Shown: one piece after another, positions 1 to 8,526 of the stretch
Layout: each line of letters starts with the position of its first letter
Position numbering within the stretch: the stretch's first letter is position 1
From: Flavobacterium psychrophilum
GTDB lineage: Bacteria; Bacteroidota; Bacteroidia; Flavobacteriales; Flavobacteriaceae
Reading direction: 5' to 3'
Assembly: GCA_945862065.1 (NCBI GenBank)
Contig: CAMAWT010000003.1
Span: 62,001-126,000, forward strand
DNA length: 64,000 bases
Program-made: the position numbers and the translations under genes
Notes under the pieces: generated by a model
The model's database searches: none
Told to the model about the DNA's origin: nothing
Seen by the model: only the letters and a program-made list of their open reading frames with translations

Positions 1-1004
1 TCGGAGCAGATTTTGAATTGTTTTCACAAGTATTCAACATCAATGGATTTGGCCATTGGGAACACCAAAACTACGTTCTCATTCAAAACCAAGAATTAGC
101 TCAAATTGCAAAACAAAATAATATTTATATTGAAGAATTAATCAAAAGAAAAAAGGATTGGGAACACAAACTTTTTAAAATCAGGCAGAAAAGAAACCAT
201 CCACGACTGGACGACAAATGCCTTTGCTCTTGGAATGCCATCATGCTAAAAGGATATGTTGATGCCTACAAAGCCATTCAAAATGAAGAGTTTCTAAAAA
301 TGGCACTTCAAAATGCAACGTTCATTCAAACCAAATTTATAGGCACTGAAGGCAACTTATTTCATAATTACAAAAACAACAAAACAACCATCAATGGGTA
401 TCTTGAAGACTATTGTTTTGTAATAGATGCCTTCATCGGACTGTATCAAATTACACTCAATGAAGATTGGCTCACAAGCTGCAAACAACTAACCGATTAC
501 TGTTTGGATTATTTTTATGATGAAAAAACCGAGTTATTTCAGTATACATCTAGAATTGACGAACCGCTCATTACCAATCATTTTGAGGTAGAAGACAATG
601 TGATTCCGGCTTCCAATTCTGTTATGGCAAACAATTTATATATATTGAGCATTTATTTCAACAATAGTTATTATGAAAAAATAGCTAACCAAATGCTTCA
701 ACAAATAACACCTATTATTGATTATCCCTCGGCCTATTCGAATTGGTTACGTGTTTCATTATATACCGTTAACACCAAAAAAGAGCTAGCCATTTGCGGA
801 GAAAATGCATTGAAAGAAATGAACGCGCTCAATGCTAACTACCTGCCTAACATTATTTTGGGCGGAAGCGACAAACCCAGTAACTTGTCTTTTTTACAAA
901 ATAGATTTCAAGAAAATGTAACCCTTTTTTATGCATGCGAAAATAAATCGTGTCAAATTCCTACTGCCGATTGTAGTAAAATTACTACAAACTTTTTTAG
1001 CTAA
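1..1004 (+). CDS. Thioredoxin domain-containing protein, DUF255/YyaL family, C-terminal part (partial at window edge)
   Basis: The reading frame is already open at base 3, so the gene starts upstream and only about 330 C-terminal residues are visible. The motif HPRLDDKCLCSWNAIMLKGY and the following alternating helical segments match the alpha/alpha-barrel, glycosidase-like half of the DUF255 (YyaL, SPATA20-like) family. These proteins usually have about 670-700 residues with a thioredoxin-like domain at the N-terminus; that half lies outside the window. The cellular role of the family is poorly defined. The stop TAA is at 1002-1004 and no terminator hairpin follows directly. Family assignment is fairly secure; function is not. 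Confidence 0.8.
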   Translation, partial: GADFELFSQVFNINGFGHWEHQNYVLIQNQELAQIAKQNNIYIEELIKRKKDWEHKLFKIRQKRNHPRLDDKCLCSWNAIMLKGYVDAYKAIQNEEFLKMALQNATFIQTKFIGTEGNLFHNYKNNKTTINGYLEDYCFVIDAFIGLYQITLNEDWLTSCKQLTDYCLDYFYDEKTELFQYTSRIDEPLITNHFEVEDNVIPASNSVMANNLYILSIYFNNSYYEKIANQMLQQITPIIDYPSAYSNWLRVSLYTVNTKKELAICGENALKEMNALNANYLPNIILGGSDKPSNLSFLQNRFQENVTLFYACENKSCQIPTADCSKITTNFFS

Positions 1005-1055
1005 AGTTGAATTTATTTTGTAAAATTGCAAAGCAACAATTAAAATAATAAAACC

Positions 1056-1406
1056 ATGGGAATAGGAGGATTTTTTAAAAACTTAATGGGATCTGCTAAA
1101 GAAAACATTGATTCAATTGCTGAAAAAGCAGAAGAATTGGCTGGAGATGCTATCGAAAAAGCAAAAGAAGCAGCTGCGCCACTTGTAGAAAAAGCGGAAG
1201 ACTATATTGACGTAGCGAAAGAAAAAGTAGCAGAATATGCTCCGGCAGCTAGCGAAACTATCAACTCTGTTGTTGATAGCGTAAAAGAAAAAGCAGGAGA
1301 ATTGGCAGACAAAGCAGAAGGTTTTGCAGGTGATGCCATTGCTTCAGTAAAAGAAAAAGTAGAATCTTTTACAGAATCTACTGACGAGGCTAATAAAGCT
1401 GAATAG
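1056..1406 (+). CDS. Small Ala/Lys/Glu-rich helical protein, LEA/apolipoprotein-like, unknown function
   Basis: This 116-residue protein consists almost wholly of A, E, K, D, V and S in a heptad/11-mer-like pattern, for example EKAEELAGDAIEKAKEAA and VKEKAGELADKAEGFAGDA. It would form long amphipathic helices. A short N-terminal GIGGFFKNLMGSAK could be an amphipathic membrane anchor. There is no signal peptide and no cysteine. The pattern resembles LEA, YtxH and apolipoprotein-type sequences, which act in desiccation or envelope stress, but low complexity makes homology unreliable. It has its own short transcription unit, closed by a terminator at 1441-1468. I do not assign a function; a stress-related or membrane-coating role is only inference. 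Confidence 0.75.
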   Translation: MGIGGFFKNLMGSAKENIDSIAEKAEELAGDAIEKAKEAAAPLVEKAEDYIDVAKEKVAEYAPAASETINSVVDSVKEKAGELADKAEGFAGDAIASVKEKVESFTESTDEANKAE

Positions 1407-1421
1407 TTTCAGAAAAAAAAG

Positions 1422-1429
1422 TACCTTTG
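1422..1429 (+). promoter_or_regulatory. Candidate promoter -7 box (TACCTTTG) for the MscS gene
   Basis: TACCTTTG matches the Bacteroidetes -7 consensus TAnnTTTG exactly. No TTG is found 17-23 bases upstream, so only half of the promoter is supported. If used, transcription would begin around 1435, and the hairpin at 1441-1468 would lie in the leader of the MscS gene. Confidence 0.35.
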
Positions 1430-1440
1430 TCAAAATTATA

Positions 1441-1468
1441 AATCACGTTTTTTTAACGTGATTTTTTT
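1441..1468 (+). terminator. Rho-independent terminator after the LEA-like gene
   Basis: A perfect 9-bp stem (AATCACGTT paired with AACGTGATT) with a TTTTT loop is followed by a run of Ts that extends to 1468. It lies 35 bases after the stop of the helical protein and only 12 bases before the MscS start codon, so it separates the two genes or acts as a leader hairpin for the second. Confidence 0.75.
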
Positions 1469-1480
1469 ATTCCCACAAAA

Positions 1481-2305
1481 ATGAAAGTAGCAATCAATAT
1501 CAACTCTTTACAAAGTTATTTGTCAAATTTTTTATCCGTATTCATAGAATATTCGCCAAAATTAATTTCGGCTATACTTTTGTTAATTATTGGGATATAT
1601 GCCATCAAAATCACTAATAAAATTGTAAAAAAAGTGATGGTAAAAAACAATTTTGATCCCACACTTTCAAAATTTTTAGCAGATATTTTACTTTGGGCTT
1701 TACGGGTTCTTTTATTTGTAACGGTCATCTCAAAACTTGGCATCGATAATTCATCATTTGTGGCTATTCTTGGCGCAGCAGGATTGGCAGTTGGTCTTTC
1801 ATTACAGGGGTCCCTCTCCAACTTTGCTGGCGGGATGCTCATTATTTTATTCAAACCGTTCCGTGTGGGCGACACCATCGAAGCTCAAGGAATCATTGGA
1901 ACTGTTAGTGAAATCCAAATTTTTGTAACCAAAATCATTTCAGATAACAATCAAACGATTTTTGTGCCAAACGGAGCCCTTTCAAACAACACCATCACCA
2001 ATTACTCCATACAAGAAAACAGACGTACCGATTTGACTTTCTCTATTTCTTATGATACCAACATCAAAACTGCAAGAGAAACCGTCTTAGAACTTCTGAA
2101 AAGCAACGCTAAAATTCTCACCATTCCGGAGGCAAGCGTAACAGTCCGGAGTTTTTCAGACCATGCTATTCATTTGGCTTTAAGAGCTTGGTGCAAAAAC
2201 GAAGACTTTCCGGAAGTTGCATCATATATTTTAGAAAACTGCAAAGAGGCATTTGACCAAAAAGGTATTGAAATTCAACCTTTTGTAAAAGAAAAAAGCA
2301 ATTAA
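1481..2305 (+). CDS. Mechanosensitive ion channel, MscS family
   Basis: A 274-residue inner-membrane channel that would open under membrane tension to release solutes during osmotic downshock. Three hydrophobic segments are seen (about residues 27-47, 65-85 and 90-125). The third contains the Gly/Ala-rich pore helix AILGAAGLAVGLSLQGSLSN, which is diagnostic of MscS. The cytoplasmic beta domain follows (PFRVGDTIEAQGIIGTV, FVPNGALSNNTITNYS) and then the C-terminal alpha/beta domain. Length is close to E. coli MscS (286). The ATG at 1481 precedes the first membrane segment suitably. It stands alone between a terminator and a 270-bp gap. Confidence 0.93.
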   Translation: MKVAININSLQSYLSNFLSVFIEYSPKLISAILLLIIGIYAIKITNKIVKKVMVKNNFDPTLSKFLADILLWALRVLLFVTVISKLGIDNSSFVAILGAAGLAVGLSLQGSLSNFAGGMLIILFKPFRVGDTIEAQGIIGTVSEIQIFVTKIISDNNQTIFVPNGALSNNTITNYSIQENRRTDLTFSISYDTNIKTARETVLELLKSNAKILTIPEASVTVRSFSDHAIHLALRAWCKNEDFPEVASYILENCKEAFDQKGIEIQPFVKEKSN

Positions 2306-2531
2306 AAAATTCGGAAAATAAATCAAAAAAAAGGTTTGCTCGTTTATTGAATCTATTGCAAAATTGCTTATTAATACTGTCTTCAGTCTTATTTTATTAT
2401 AACACGAATATCACATATTTCACTAATCAATAACATAAATATAACATCTTACTACTTAAATGGTTTAAAAATTATCTTGTATTTTTATAAGTTTAGCAAA
2501 AAAGAACTAGAAAACGGGACCATATTATTAG

Positions 2532-2539
2532 TATATTTG
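2532..2539 (+). promoter_or_regulatory. Candidate promoter -7 box (TATATTTG) for the enoyl-CoA hydratase gene
   Basis: TATATTTG fits TAnnTTTG and lies 36 bases before the ATG at 2576, a normal leader length. No TTG is present at the expected upstream distance, so support is partial. The rest of 2306-2531 is AT-rich and shows no gene. Confidence 0.4.
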
Positions 2540-2575
2540 GTATTCTAAATCATTTGAACTAAAAATCTACAGAAC

Positions 2576-3349
2576 ATGCATTTCGAAAACATCATCATCA
2601 CGTCACAAAACCAAATCGGTCAAATAACCATCAATCGCCCAAGCAAACTCAATGCGCTCAACCAAGTTACCATTCAAGAGTTGCATTCCGCATTTAAAAC
2701 TTTCAATGAAGATAGCGCCATTCGGGTAATCATTATTACTGGAGAAGGTGAAAAAGCTTTTGTTGCTGGTGCAGACATTTCGGAATTTGCTGATTTCTCG
2801 GTAGAACAAGGCACCGAGCTTGCCGCATTGGGACAAAAAAACCTTTTCGATTTTATTGAAAATTTATCAAAACCTGTTATTGCATGCGTGAACGGATTTG
2901 CACTTGGTGGCGGACTCGAACTTGCCATGGCGTGCCATTTCAGAATAGCATCTGAAAATGCCAAAATGGGCTTACCAGAAGTTTCTTTGGGCGTTATTCC
3001 AGGTTATGGGGGTACTCAAAGGTTACCCCAATTGGTAGGTAAAGGTCGCGCTATGGAAATGATCATGACCGCAACCATGATTGATGCAGCAACAGCATTA
3101 AGTTATGGATTAGTAAATCATGTGGTACCTCAAGCTGAGCTACTTGATTTTGCTAATAACATTGCTTCGAAAATCATAAAAAATTCACCAAAAGCCATTG
3201 CAACAGCCATTGAAAGCATTAATGCCAACTTTATTGATGGCACCAACGGATTTGAGGTAGAAATTGCAAATTTTGGTAAATGTTTTGGAACCAATGATTT
3301 TAAAGAAGGAACAACAGCATTTTTAGAAAAAAGAAAAGCGGAGTTTTAA
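2576..3349 (+). CDS. Enoyl-CoA hydratase/isomerase (crotonase family)
   Basis: A 257-residue crotonase-fold enzyme expected to hydrate trans-2-enoyl-CoA in fatty-acid or amino-acid breakdown. The oxyanion-hole segments AFVAGADISEFADF (about residues 62-75) and ACVNGFALGGGLELAMACH (about 104-122) are present. The two catalytic glutamates are placed as in rat hydratase: one in the GGGLELAMAC helix and one in GLPEVSLGVIPGYGGTQRLP. Length is typical of the monofunctional family. It stands alone, so the sequence does not show whether it serves beta-oxidation, leucine breakdown or phenylacetate breakdown. Confidence 0.92.
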   Translation: MHFENIIITSQNQIGQITINRPSKLNALNQVTIQELHSAFKTFNEDSAIRVIIITGEGEKAFVAGADISEFADFSVEQGTELAALGQKNLFDFIENLSKPVIACVNGFALGGGLELAMACHFRIASENAKMGLPEVSLGVIPGYGGTQRLPQLVGKGRAMEMIMTATMIDAATALSYGLVNHVVPQAELLDFANNIASKIIKNSPKAIATAIESINANFIDGTNGFEVEIANFGKCFGTNDFKEGTTAFLEKRKAEF

Positions 3350-3544
3350 TAAAGAAAGATAAAGATAATTTTTTTTCGTTTAGGAAATTGTTCTTCAAAT
3401 TCCTGAATTCGCAGCAAATAATATATTTAAAAAAATTAGAGTTCACCCATTTAAGAGTTTAATTTTGAAATGGGTTTAATAATTTTCGGATGTTAAGTTA
3501 TTGGCTTTTGACTTTTTTTCTACTGAAAAACGACTTGTCAAGTT

Positions 3545-3640
3545 TAGCCCCGATAGAGCCGATATCCTTGCGTAGTTTACGGAGCAAGATAAAGGCGAAA
3601 GCGGGACAAAATGGCTTTTGGAACGGGTTGGAGTGCTTCT
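3545..3640 (+). repeat. Interspersed repeat, family A copy 1 (in the 3350-3653 intergenic region)
   Basis: The element begins TAGCCCCGATAGAGCC and GATATCC, has a variable stem-loop centre (TTGCGTAGTTTACGGAGCAA), and ends with GATAAAGGCGAAAGCGGGAC and GGAGTGCTTCT. Copies with the same ends occur at 39231-39331 (same orientation) and at 33135-33234 and 35802-35901 (opposite orientation); a divergent one lies at 25099-25171. The left flank (TACTGAAAAACGA) is also similar to that of the 39231 copy. The rest of 3350-3653 is AT-rich and holds no gene. The element sits between convergent genes. Confidence 0.8.
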
Positions 3641-3653
3641 AAAAAAAGAAAAA

Positions 3654-4298
3654 TTATTTTAAACCTTCCCATTCTGCATAAAATTGCGTGAGGAACGACT
3701 GCATAAAATCGTGTCGGTTTTGGGCGATTTCTTTTCCGGTTTTGGTGTTCATTTTATCTTTAAGCATTAACAATTTTTCGTAAAAATGATTGATGGTTGG
3801 GGCGTCACTTTTTTTGTATTCTTCTTTGGTCATTGAAAGATTTGGTAAAATTTCGGGATTGTAAATGGCCCTGTTTTTGAAGCCTCCATAATTGAAAGTT
3901 CTTGCAATTCCTATAGCCCCGATGGCATCTAATCTGTCAGCATCTTGAACAATGTCTAGTTCTATCGATTGAAATGTTTTGGAAAAATTGCCTCCTTTAA
4001 AAGAAATGTTTTCAATAATCAAAATTACTTGTTCGATTGTGTTTTTATTTACTTGTTCAAGTTCGAGAAAATTTCGGGCAACTTTTGGTCCGATAGTTTC
4101 GTCTCCGTTATGAAATTTACTGTCTGCAATGTCGTGAAGTAAGGCTGCAAGTTGCACAATTTCGAGATTGCATGTTTCGTTTTTGGTAATGAGCAGGGCG
4201 TTTTTATACACTCGTTCTATATGAAACCAATCGTGCCCGCCTTCGGCATTTTCTAATTGTTTTTTGACAAATTCTTTTGTTTTTTGAATGATATCCAT
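3654..4298 (-). CDS. HD domain-containing metal-dependent phosphohydrolase
   Basis: A 214-residue cytosolic protein of the YedJ/YpgQ-like HD group. The metal-binding pattern is visible: HDWFHIERVYKNA (His at about 20), then LAALLHDIADSKFH (the HD pair at about 54-55) and VQDADRLDAIGAIGIARTF, where the aspartate completes the site. Relatives hydrolyse nucleotides or other phosphate esters, but the substrate cannot be read from sequence. Length matches the family. It lies downstream of the desaturase on the same strand, but a terminator at 4311-4337 separates the two, so it may depend on read-through or a promoter I could not identify. Confidence 0.85.
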   Translation of the reverse strand: MDIIQKTKEFVKKQLENAEGGHDWFHIERVYKNALLITKNETCNLEIVQLAALLHDIADSKFHNGDETIGPKVARNFLELEQVNKNTIEQVILIIENISFKGGNFSKTFQSIELDIVQDADRLDAIGAIGIARTFNYGGFKNRAIYNPEILPNLSMTKEEYKKSDAPTINHFYEKLLMLKDKMNTKTGKEIAQNRHDFMQSFLTQFYAEWEGLK

Positions 4299-4310
4299 AG
4301 AAATAGAATT

Positions 4311-4337
4311 AAAAAAATCCTTTCTTTCGAAAGGATT
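4311..4337 (-). terminator. Rho-independent terminator of the plsC-desaturase operon
   Basis: On the minus strand a 9-bp stem (AATCCTTTC paired with GAAAGGATT, four-base loop) runs directly into seven Ts. It begins 13 bases after the desaturase stop codon. Confidence 0.75.
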
Positions 4338-4349
4338 ATAATATGTTTT

Positions 4350-5339
4350 TTATTTAACTAAAGCTGGTTGTACCCATTTGAAAATATAATTTTCGTCTGG
4401 TAAAACCAATCTTTCTGAAATTTTTGCCATTCTACCAGGTAATTTCATTAGGTAATCTCTTGCTTTTTCGGCTTCGTCGGTAAGATTTCCTATTTTATCT
4501 ATTTCCCATTTATCAACCAATTTCTGCATGATTTCCACATAATCATTTGCGGTATAAACCCCCAATTTTTGTGCGGAATTTGAAAATTCTTCAAATACTG
4601 TGCCTATTTTTTGACCCGATTCTCTCAAAAAATGAGCTGGCATGGTAATTTTTTGTTTCATCATGTATTGAAAAGCAAGCATCATTTCGGATGGATCTAC
4701 TTTAAATATTTGATTTACAAATTCACTATATGCCATGTGATGACGCATTTCATCACCAGCAATAATTTTACACGCTTTTGATAATTTGATATCACCAAAT
4801 TGTTTGGCAATTTGCGAAACTCTGTTGTGAGAAACGTATGTTGCTAGCTCTTGAAAGCTTGTATAAACAAAGTTTTTATAAGGATCTCTTCCTGTTCCAA
4901 TATCAAAACCATCACTTATTAAATGTTGGGTGGTTATTTCAACTTCTTTCATGTTGACTCTACCAGATAAATATAAATATTTGCTAAGCAAATCACCATG
5001 ACGGTTTTCTTCACTAGTCCAATTTCTAATCCATTTTGACCACCCATTTCGTTCTACATTATCAATTCCATCTACATCCATCAACCAAGACTCGTAGGTT
5101 GGTAAAGCTTCTTCCGTAATCGTATCGCCCACCATTGCTACCCAAAAATCATAGGGTAAATCTTTGGCAATTTCTTGCAATTCTTTTACATCATCAAAAA
5201 AAGTATCACTTTGAGCATTAGGTAAAAAATCGGAAGGTTGCCAAATCTTTTCCACAGGAATAAGAAATTGGTCAATAAACGTATCTACGTTTTTCTCTAG
5301 AAATTGCATCACTTCTAGACGGATGTTTTTTATAGACAT
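4350..5339 (-). CDS. Acyl-[acyl-carrier-protein] desaturase (soluble di-iron)
   Basis: A 329-residue cytosolic enzyme of the plant-type stearoyl-ACP desaturase family. It introduces a cis double bond in acyl-ACP using O2 and electrons from a ferredoxin. The di-iron ligands appear in two four-helix-bundle motifs, WTSEENRHGDLL (ExxH, about 129-140) and IAGDEMRHHMAYSEF (ExxH, about 212-226), with further glutamates in ITEEALPTYESW and ELATYVSHNR. There are no membrane helices, which separates it from DesA-type desaturases. It follows plsC by 36 bases on the same strand, so the pair probably tunes phospholipid unsaturation. The terminator at 4311-4337 ends the unit. Confidence 0.92.
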   Translation of the reverse strand: MSIKNIRLEVMQFLEKNVDTFIDQFLIPVEKIWQPSDFLPNAQSDTFFDDVKELQEIAKDLPYDFWVAMVGDTITEEALPTYESWLMDVDGIDNVERNGWSKWIRNWTSEENRHGDLLSKYLYLSGRVNMKEVEITTQHLISDGFDIGTGRDPYKNFVYTSFQELATYVSHNRVSQIAKQFGDIKLSKACKIIAGDEMRHHMAYSEFVNQIFKVDPSEMMLAFQYMMKQKITMPAHFLRESGQKIGTVFEEFSNSAQKLGVYTANDYVEIMQKLVDKWEIDKIGNLTDEAEKARDYLMKLPGRMAKISERLVLPDENYIFKWVQPALVK

Positions 5340-5375
5340 TTAGTATGTTTTATAGTCATAAATTGACTAATTAAA

Positions 5376-6110
5376 TTAATAATGAATCGCTTCTTTTACT
5401 AGTTTTTCTGTTTTTTCAAGAAGGTCTTCAATTGAAATATCTTTTACTGCAATAGGATTATGTATTATAAATTCTATTTTGGTTCCAAGTCCCATTGGGA
5501 AAGCACCAAATTTAACCATTTTCCATGAATTATTTATAGAAATTGGCACAACATATGCATTTGGAGCATATTTGCATAAAAATATGAGACCACTTTGAGC
5601 AAATTCTTTCGGTTTTCCTGTTTTACTTCTAGTTCCTTCAGGGAAAATAACGGCAGTTCTTTTGTTTTTTTCGATGTATTCAGAAAGACCTTTTATCTTA
5701 GGTATCGCCTGCTTTGGGTCTTTTCGATCAATTAGTACTGATCCGCCATTTCTTAAATTATAAGAAACACTAGGGATTCCGGTTCCGAGTTCTTTTTTGC
5801 TTACAAACTTTGGATGAAATTTACGAAGATACCAAATGATTCCAATGATGTCATACATGCTTTGGTGGTTTGCAACCAATATCAAAGGTGTGTTTTTTGG
5901 AATTTTATCTATGTTTTTAATCTGATACGTTGTGCCAAGGATATTGGTACATCTTACCAATAAAAAATTTAAATAATCAACACTTTTTTTATGGACTTGG
6001 TATCCAAAAACGTTGAAACAAACCCACTGAATTGGATGGAAAATAACAAGACAAAGTCCGAAAGCCAAATAATAAACAACCGATAAGGGATATGAAAAAA
6101 ACTTCTCCAT
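5376..6110 (-). CDS. plsC: 1-acyl-sn-glycerol-3-phosphate acyltransferase
   Basis: A 244-residue membrane-associated acyltransferase that makes phosphatidic acid from lysophosphatidic acid. An N-terminal hydrophobic segment (about residues 6-34) precedes the four acyltransferase blocks: VANHQSMYD (the H-x4-D catalytic motif, about 79-87), GGSVLIDRK (about 117-125), VIFPEGTRSKTGKPK (about 154-168) and VVPISI (about 188-193). Length is typical. It is first in a two-gene unit with the acyl-ACP desaturase, which fits a shared role in membrane lipid synthesis. TACCTTTA upstream (minus strand, near 6136-6143) is a one-mismatch match to the -7 box. Confidence 0.92.
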   Translation of the reverse strand: MEKFFSYPLSVVYYLAFGLCLVIFHPIQWVCFNVFGYQVHKKSVDYLNFLLVRCTNILGTTYQIKNIDKIPKNTPLILVANHQSMYDIIGIIWYLRKFHPKFVSKKELGTGIPSVSYNLRNGGSVLIDRKDPKQAIPKIKGLSEYIEKNKRTAVIFPEGTRSKTGKPKEFAQSGLIFLCKYAPNAYVVPISINNSWKMVKFGAFPMGLGTKIEFIIHNPIAVKDISIEDLLEKTEKLVKEAIHY

Positions 6111-6198
6111 TATAACTAAAAAAAAAATAAATGTAAAGGTAGTAAAATTTATATTTTAATTGGAGTAAAGTTATAACGATTCTTATTGTGCTTTTATC

Positions 6199-6399
6199 TT
6201 ATTTGAAGATAGTTCTTATTTCGCGTAATTTTATGATAAAAGCAATGAATAAAAGAAATGCTGAGAACACCATTTCGTAATAAGATAATTTATTATTTTC
6301 AAATGAAATATCTTGATAGTCTAAACTAGTCACAGCTATAATAATAATAATTAGGCTTAGAGAATGAATTGCTTCGATTGACTTTTTTGTAGAAAACAT
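6199..6399 (-). CDS. Small two-helix membrane protein, unknown
   Basis: A 66-residue hypothetical protein with two hydrophobic segments (SLSLIIIIIAVTSL and MVFSAFLLFIAFIIKL) and a charged tail. The frame is open from 6450, but the ATG at 6399 (MFSTKKS) is preferred. A consensus -7 box lies at 6426-6433, and the longer version would start upstream of it. The two segments would put both ends on the same side of the membrane. I do not recognise a family. It stands alone between plsC and queG, and short length keeps confidence modest. Confidence 0.5.
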   Translation of the reverse strand: MFSTKKSIEAIHSLSLIIIIIAVTSLDYQDISFENNKLSYYEMVFSAFLLFIAFIIKLREIRTIFK

Positions 6400-6425
6400 A
6401 GGGCTTTTATTTAAAATTATAGGTA

Positions 6426-6433
6426 CAAAATTA
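6426..6433 (-). promoter_or_regulatory. Promoter -7 box (TAATTTTG) for the small membrane protein
   Basis: The minus strand reads TAATTTTG, an exact TAnnTTTG match, 26 bases before the ATG at 6399. The nearest upstream TTG is only about 14 bases away, shorter than the usual 17-23. It decides the start of the downstream small gene. Confidence 0.45.
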
Positions 6434-6507
6434 CAAGTCAAAATGTTCAAAAAAATTGTTATTTTACTATTTTTGGAAAAAATAAATATTTGTTATTTCA
6501 ATTGAAA

Positions 6508-7431
6508 TTACTTATTAAAATTTACATTTCTTTTAATCCCTTCGTGTTTGGTGCGTTTGAGTGGTGAATTTTTGAAAGCTGTTTTAAAAACGTCTTCAGT
6601 TATTTCTTCCCAATCTTTTTTTGAATAAGTTAGAAAATCTGATTTCGAATTAAAAAGTGGCTCGTTATGTGGTTTAGAAAAACGATTCCAAGGGCACACA
6701 TCTTGACAAATATCGCAACCAAATATCCAATCATTTAGTTTTCCTTTAAATTCATTTGGGATAGATTCTTTTAATTCAATTGTAAAATAGGAGATACACT
6801 TGCTTCCATCCACGACATAAGGCGACACGATTGCTTGTGTTGGACAAGCATCAATACAAGCCGTACATGTACCGCAATGATCTGTTGTTGAATGATCATA
6901 TTCTAGTTCCAAATCGATAATTATTTCGGCAATAAAATAAAAAGAACCCACTTTTTGAGTAATCAAATTGCTGTTTTTGCCAATCCAACCAAGACCACTT
7001 TTGGCTGCCCAAGCTTTGTCTAAAACTGGAGCAGAATCAACGAAAGCTCGACCCTTAACTTGACCAATATTTGATTCAATAGAAAAGAGTAATTCTTTTA
7101 ATTTATCCTTTATTACATAATGATAATCATGTCCGTAGGCATATTTTGAAATTTTAAAGGAATCTTCAGTTTGAACTTCTGAAGGATAATAATTCAACAA
7201 TAAAGAAACCACACTTTTAGCATCGTCAACAAGAATTGTTGGGTCAAGTCGCTTGTCAAAATGATTTTCCATATATGACATAGTACCCTGATGGTTATCA
7301 TTTAACCACTTTTCTAACCGAGGAGCTTCTGTTTCTAAAAAACCAGCTTTCGAAATACCACAAGACAAAAAACCAAGTCTTTTAGATTCGGTTTTAATAA
7401 ACTGAGTGTATTTTTCTTTATTATTAATCAA
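6508..7431 (-). CDS. queG: Epoxyqueuosine reductase QueG
   Basis: This cobalamin- and 4Fe-4S-dependent enzyme reduces epoxyqueuosine to queuosine in tRNA, the last step of the pathway. The N-terminal domain has [18 protein letters not shown] and a cobalamin-binding region ([20 protein letters not shown]). The ferredoxin-like part carries [12 protein letters not shown] and [11 protein letters not shown], which supply two 4Fe-4S clusters. The frame is open to 7509, but that would overlap ruvB by 77 bases. Homologues start near KEKYTQFIK, so the TTG at 7431-7429, one base after the ruvB stop, is chosen; GGAGGA about 12 bases upstream could be a ribosome-binding site. This gives 307 residues, normal for the family. 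Likely co-transcribed and coupled with ruvB. Confidence 0.93.
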   Translation of the reverse strand: MINNKEKYTQFIKTESKRLGFLSCGISKAGFLETEAPRLEKWLNDNHQGTMSYMENHFDKRLDPTILVDDAKSVVSLLLNYYPSEVQTEDSFKISKYAYGHDYHYVIKDKLKELLFSIESNIGQVKGRAFVDSAPVLDKAWAAKSGLGWIGKNSNLITQKVGSFYFIAEIIIDLELEYDHSTTDHCGTCTACIDACPTQAIVSPYVVDGSKCISYFTIELKESIPNEFKGKLNDWIFGCDICQDVCPWNRFSKPHNEPLFNSKSDFLTYSKKDWEEITEDVFKTAFKNSPLKRTKHEGIKRNVNFNK

Positions 7432-7432
7432 A

Positions 7433-8455
7433 CTAAAACAATCCTCCTTGAATAGAATTCTTAATTTTACCAAGATGTTTGTATGCTTTTTCTGTGACTT
7501 CTCTACCACGTGGAGTGCGCATGATAAATCCTTCTTGAATTAAAAAAGGTTCATAAACTTCCTCTATCGTTTCAGAACTTTCAGAAACAGCTGTAGCTAA
7601 AGTAGAGAGTCCAACAGGACCTCCCTTGAATTTGTCTATAATGGTAATTAAAATTTTATTATCCATTTCATCTAGTCCGTGTGCGTCTACATGAAGTGCT
7701 TTTAAAGAAAATCGAGCTATTTCAATATCTATTTTTCCGTTGCCTTTGATTTGTGCAAAATCACGAACTCTTCTCAGTAGTGCGTTGGCAATTCTAGGAG
7801 TTCCTCTGCTTCTCCCAGCAATTTCTATTGCTGCTTCCATAGTGATTGGCATTTTTAAAATAGATGAGCTTCTTTGAACAATAGTAGTTAATAATTCGGT
7901 GTTGTAATATTGCAATCTTGATTGAATACCAAACCTTGCTCTCATGGGTGAAGTAAGAAGTCCTGAACGCGTTGTAGCACCAACTAAAGTAAAAGGGTTT
8001 AGATTGATTTGAACCGTTCTTGCATTAGGCCCAGATTCAATCATGATATCAATTTTGAAATCTTCCATCGCTGAATAAAGATATTCCTCAACAATTGGGC
8101 TTAAACGATGAATTTCGTCAATAAACAAAACATCACGCTCTTCCAAATTGGTTAGTAAACCAGCAAGGTCTCCAGGTTTATCCAATACGGGTCCTGAAGT
8201 TATTTTTATTCCAACCCCCAACTCACTTGCTAAAATATTTGCTAATGTAGTTTTCCCAAGACCTGGAGGGCCATGAAAAAGAGTATGATCTAATGCTTCA
8301 TTTCTTTGATTAGCTGCTTCAACAAATACTTTTAAATTATCTAGAACTTGTTCCTGACCCGTAAAATCATCAAAGGATAATGGTCTTAGTTTTTTTTCTA
8401 AATCAATTTCATCGATAGAAAAATTCTTATTTGTTGGGTCTAAATTTTCATTCAT
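7433..8455 (-). CDS. ruvB: Holliday junction branch-migration ATPase RuvB
   Basis: A 340-residue AAA+ motor that, with RuvA, drives branch migration of Holliday junctions. Visible motifs are Walker [10 protein letters not shown] (about 64-72), Walker [10 protein letters not shown], sensor region [17 protein letters not shown] with the arginine finger, and the C-terminal winged helix ([19 protein letters not shown]) that contacts DNA. The start MNENLDPTN matches related proteins. The gene is upstream of and coupled to queG. Its partner ruvA is 50 kb away at 57994 in this window. A consensus -7 box ends only four bases before the ATG, so the mRNA may be almost leaderless. Confidence 0.97.
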   Translation of the reverse strand: MNENLDPTNKNFSIDEIDLEKKLRPLSFDDFTGQEQVLDNLKVFVEAANQRNEALDHTLFHGPPGLGKTTLANILASELGVGIKITSGPVLDKPGDLAGLLTNLEERDVLFIDEIHRLSPIVEEYLYSAMEDFKIDIMIESGPNARTVQINLNPFTLVGATTRSGLLTSPMRARFGIQSRLQYYNTELLTTIVQRSSSILKMPITMEAAIEIAGRSRGTPRIANALLRRVRDFAQIKGNGKIDIEIARFSLKALHVDAHGLDEMDNKILITIIDKFKGGPVGLSTLATAVSESSETIEEVYEPFLIQEGFIMRTPRGREVTEKAYKHLGKIKNSIQGGLF

Positions 8456-8459
8456 ACTA

Positions 8460-8467
8460 CAAATATA
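8460..8467 (-). promoter_or_regulatory. Promoter -7 box (TATATTTG) of ruvB-queG
   Basis: The minus strand reads TATATTTG, an exact TAnnTTTG match, followed by TAGT and then the ruvB ATG. It lies downstream of the oxidase terminator, where a ruvB promoter is needed. With initiation about 5-7 bases after the box, the transcript would start at or next to the ATG. Confidence 0.5.
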
Positions 8468-8483
8468 AAGTAAAGTTTAGGAT

Positions 8484-8516
8484 AAAAAAAAATGCCTTTA
8501 GAAAACTAAGGCATTT
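8484..8516 (-). terminator. Rho-independent terminator of the act-cox operon
   Basis: On the minus strand, nine bases AAATGCCTT pair with AAGGCATTT around a nine-base loop and are followed by a T-run (A8484-A8490 on the plus strand). It starts 11 bases after the subunit I stop codon. Confidence 0.8.
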
Positions 8517-8526
8517 TATATTTTTA

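Noticed and set aside
7432-7509. QueG starting inside ruvB (at 7509)
   Set aside because: It would overlap the ruvB end by 77 bases, and homologues begin near KEKYTQFIK. The TTG after the ruvB stop fits better.
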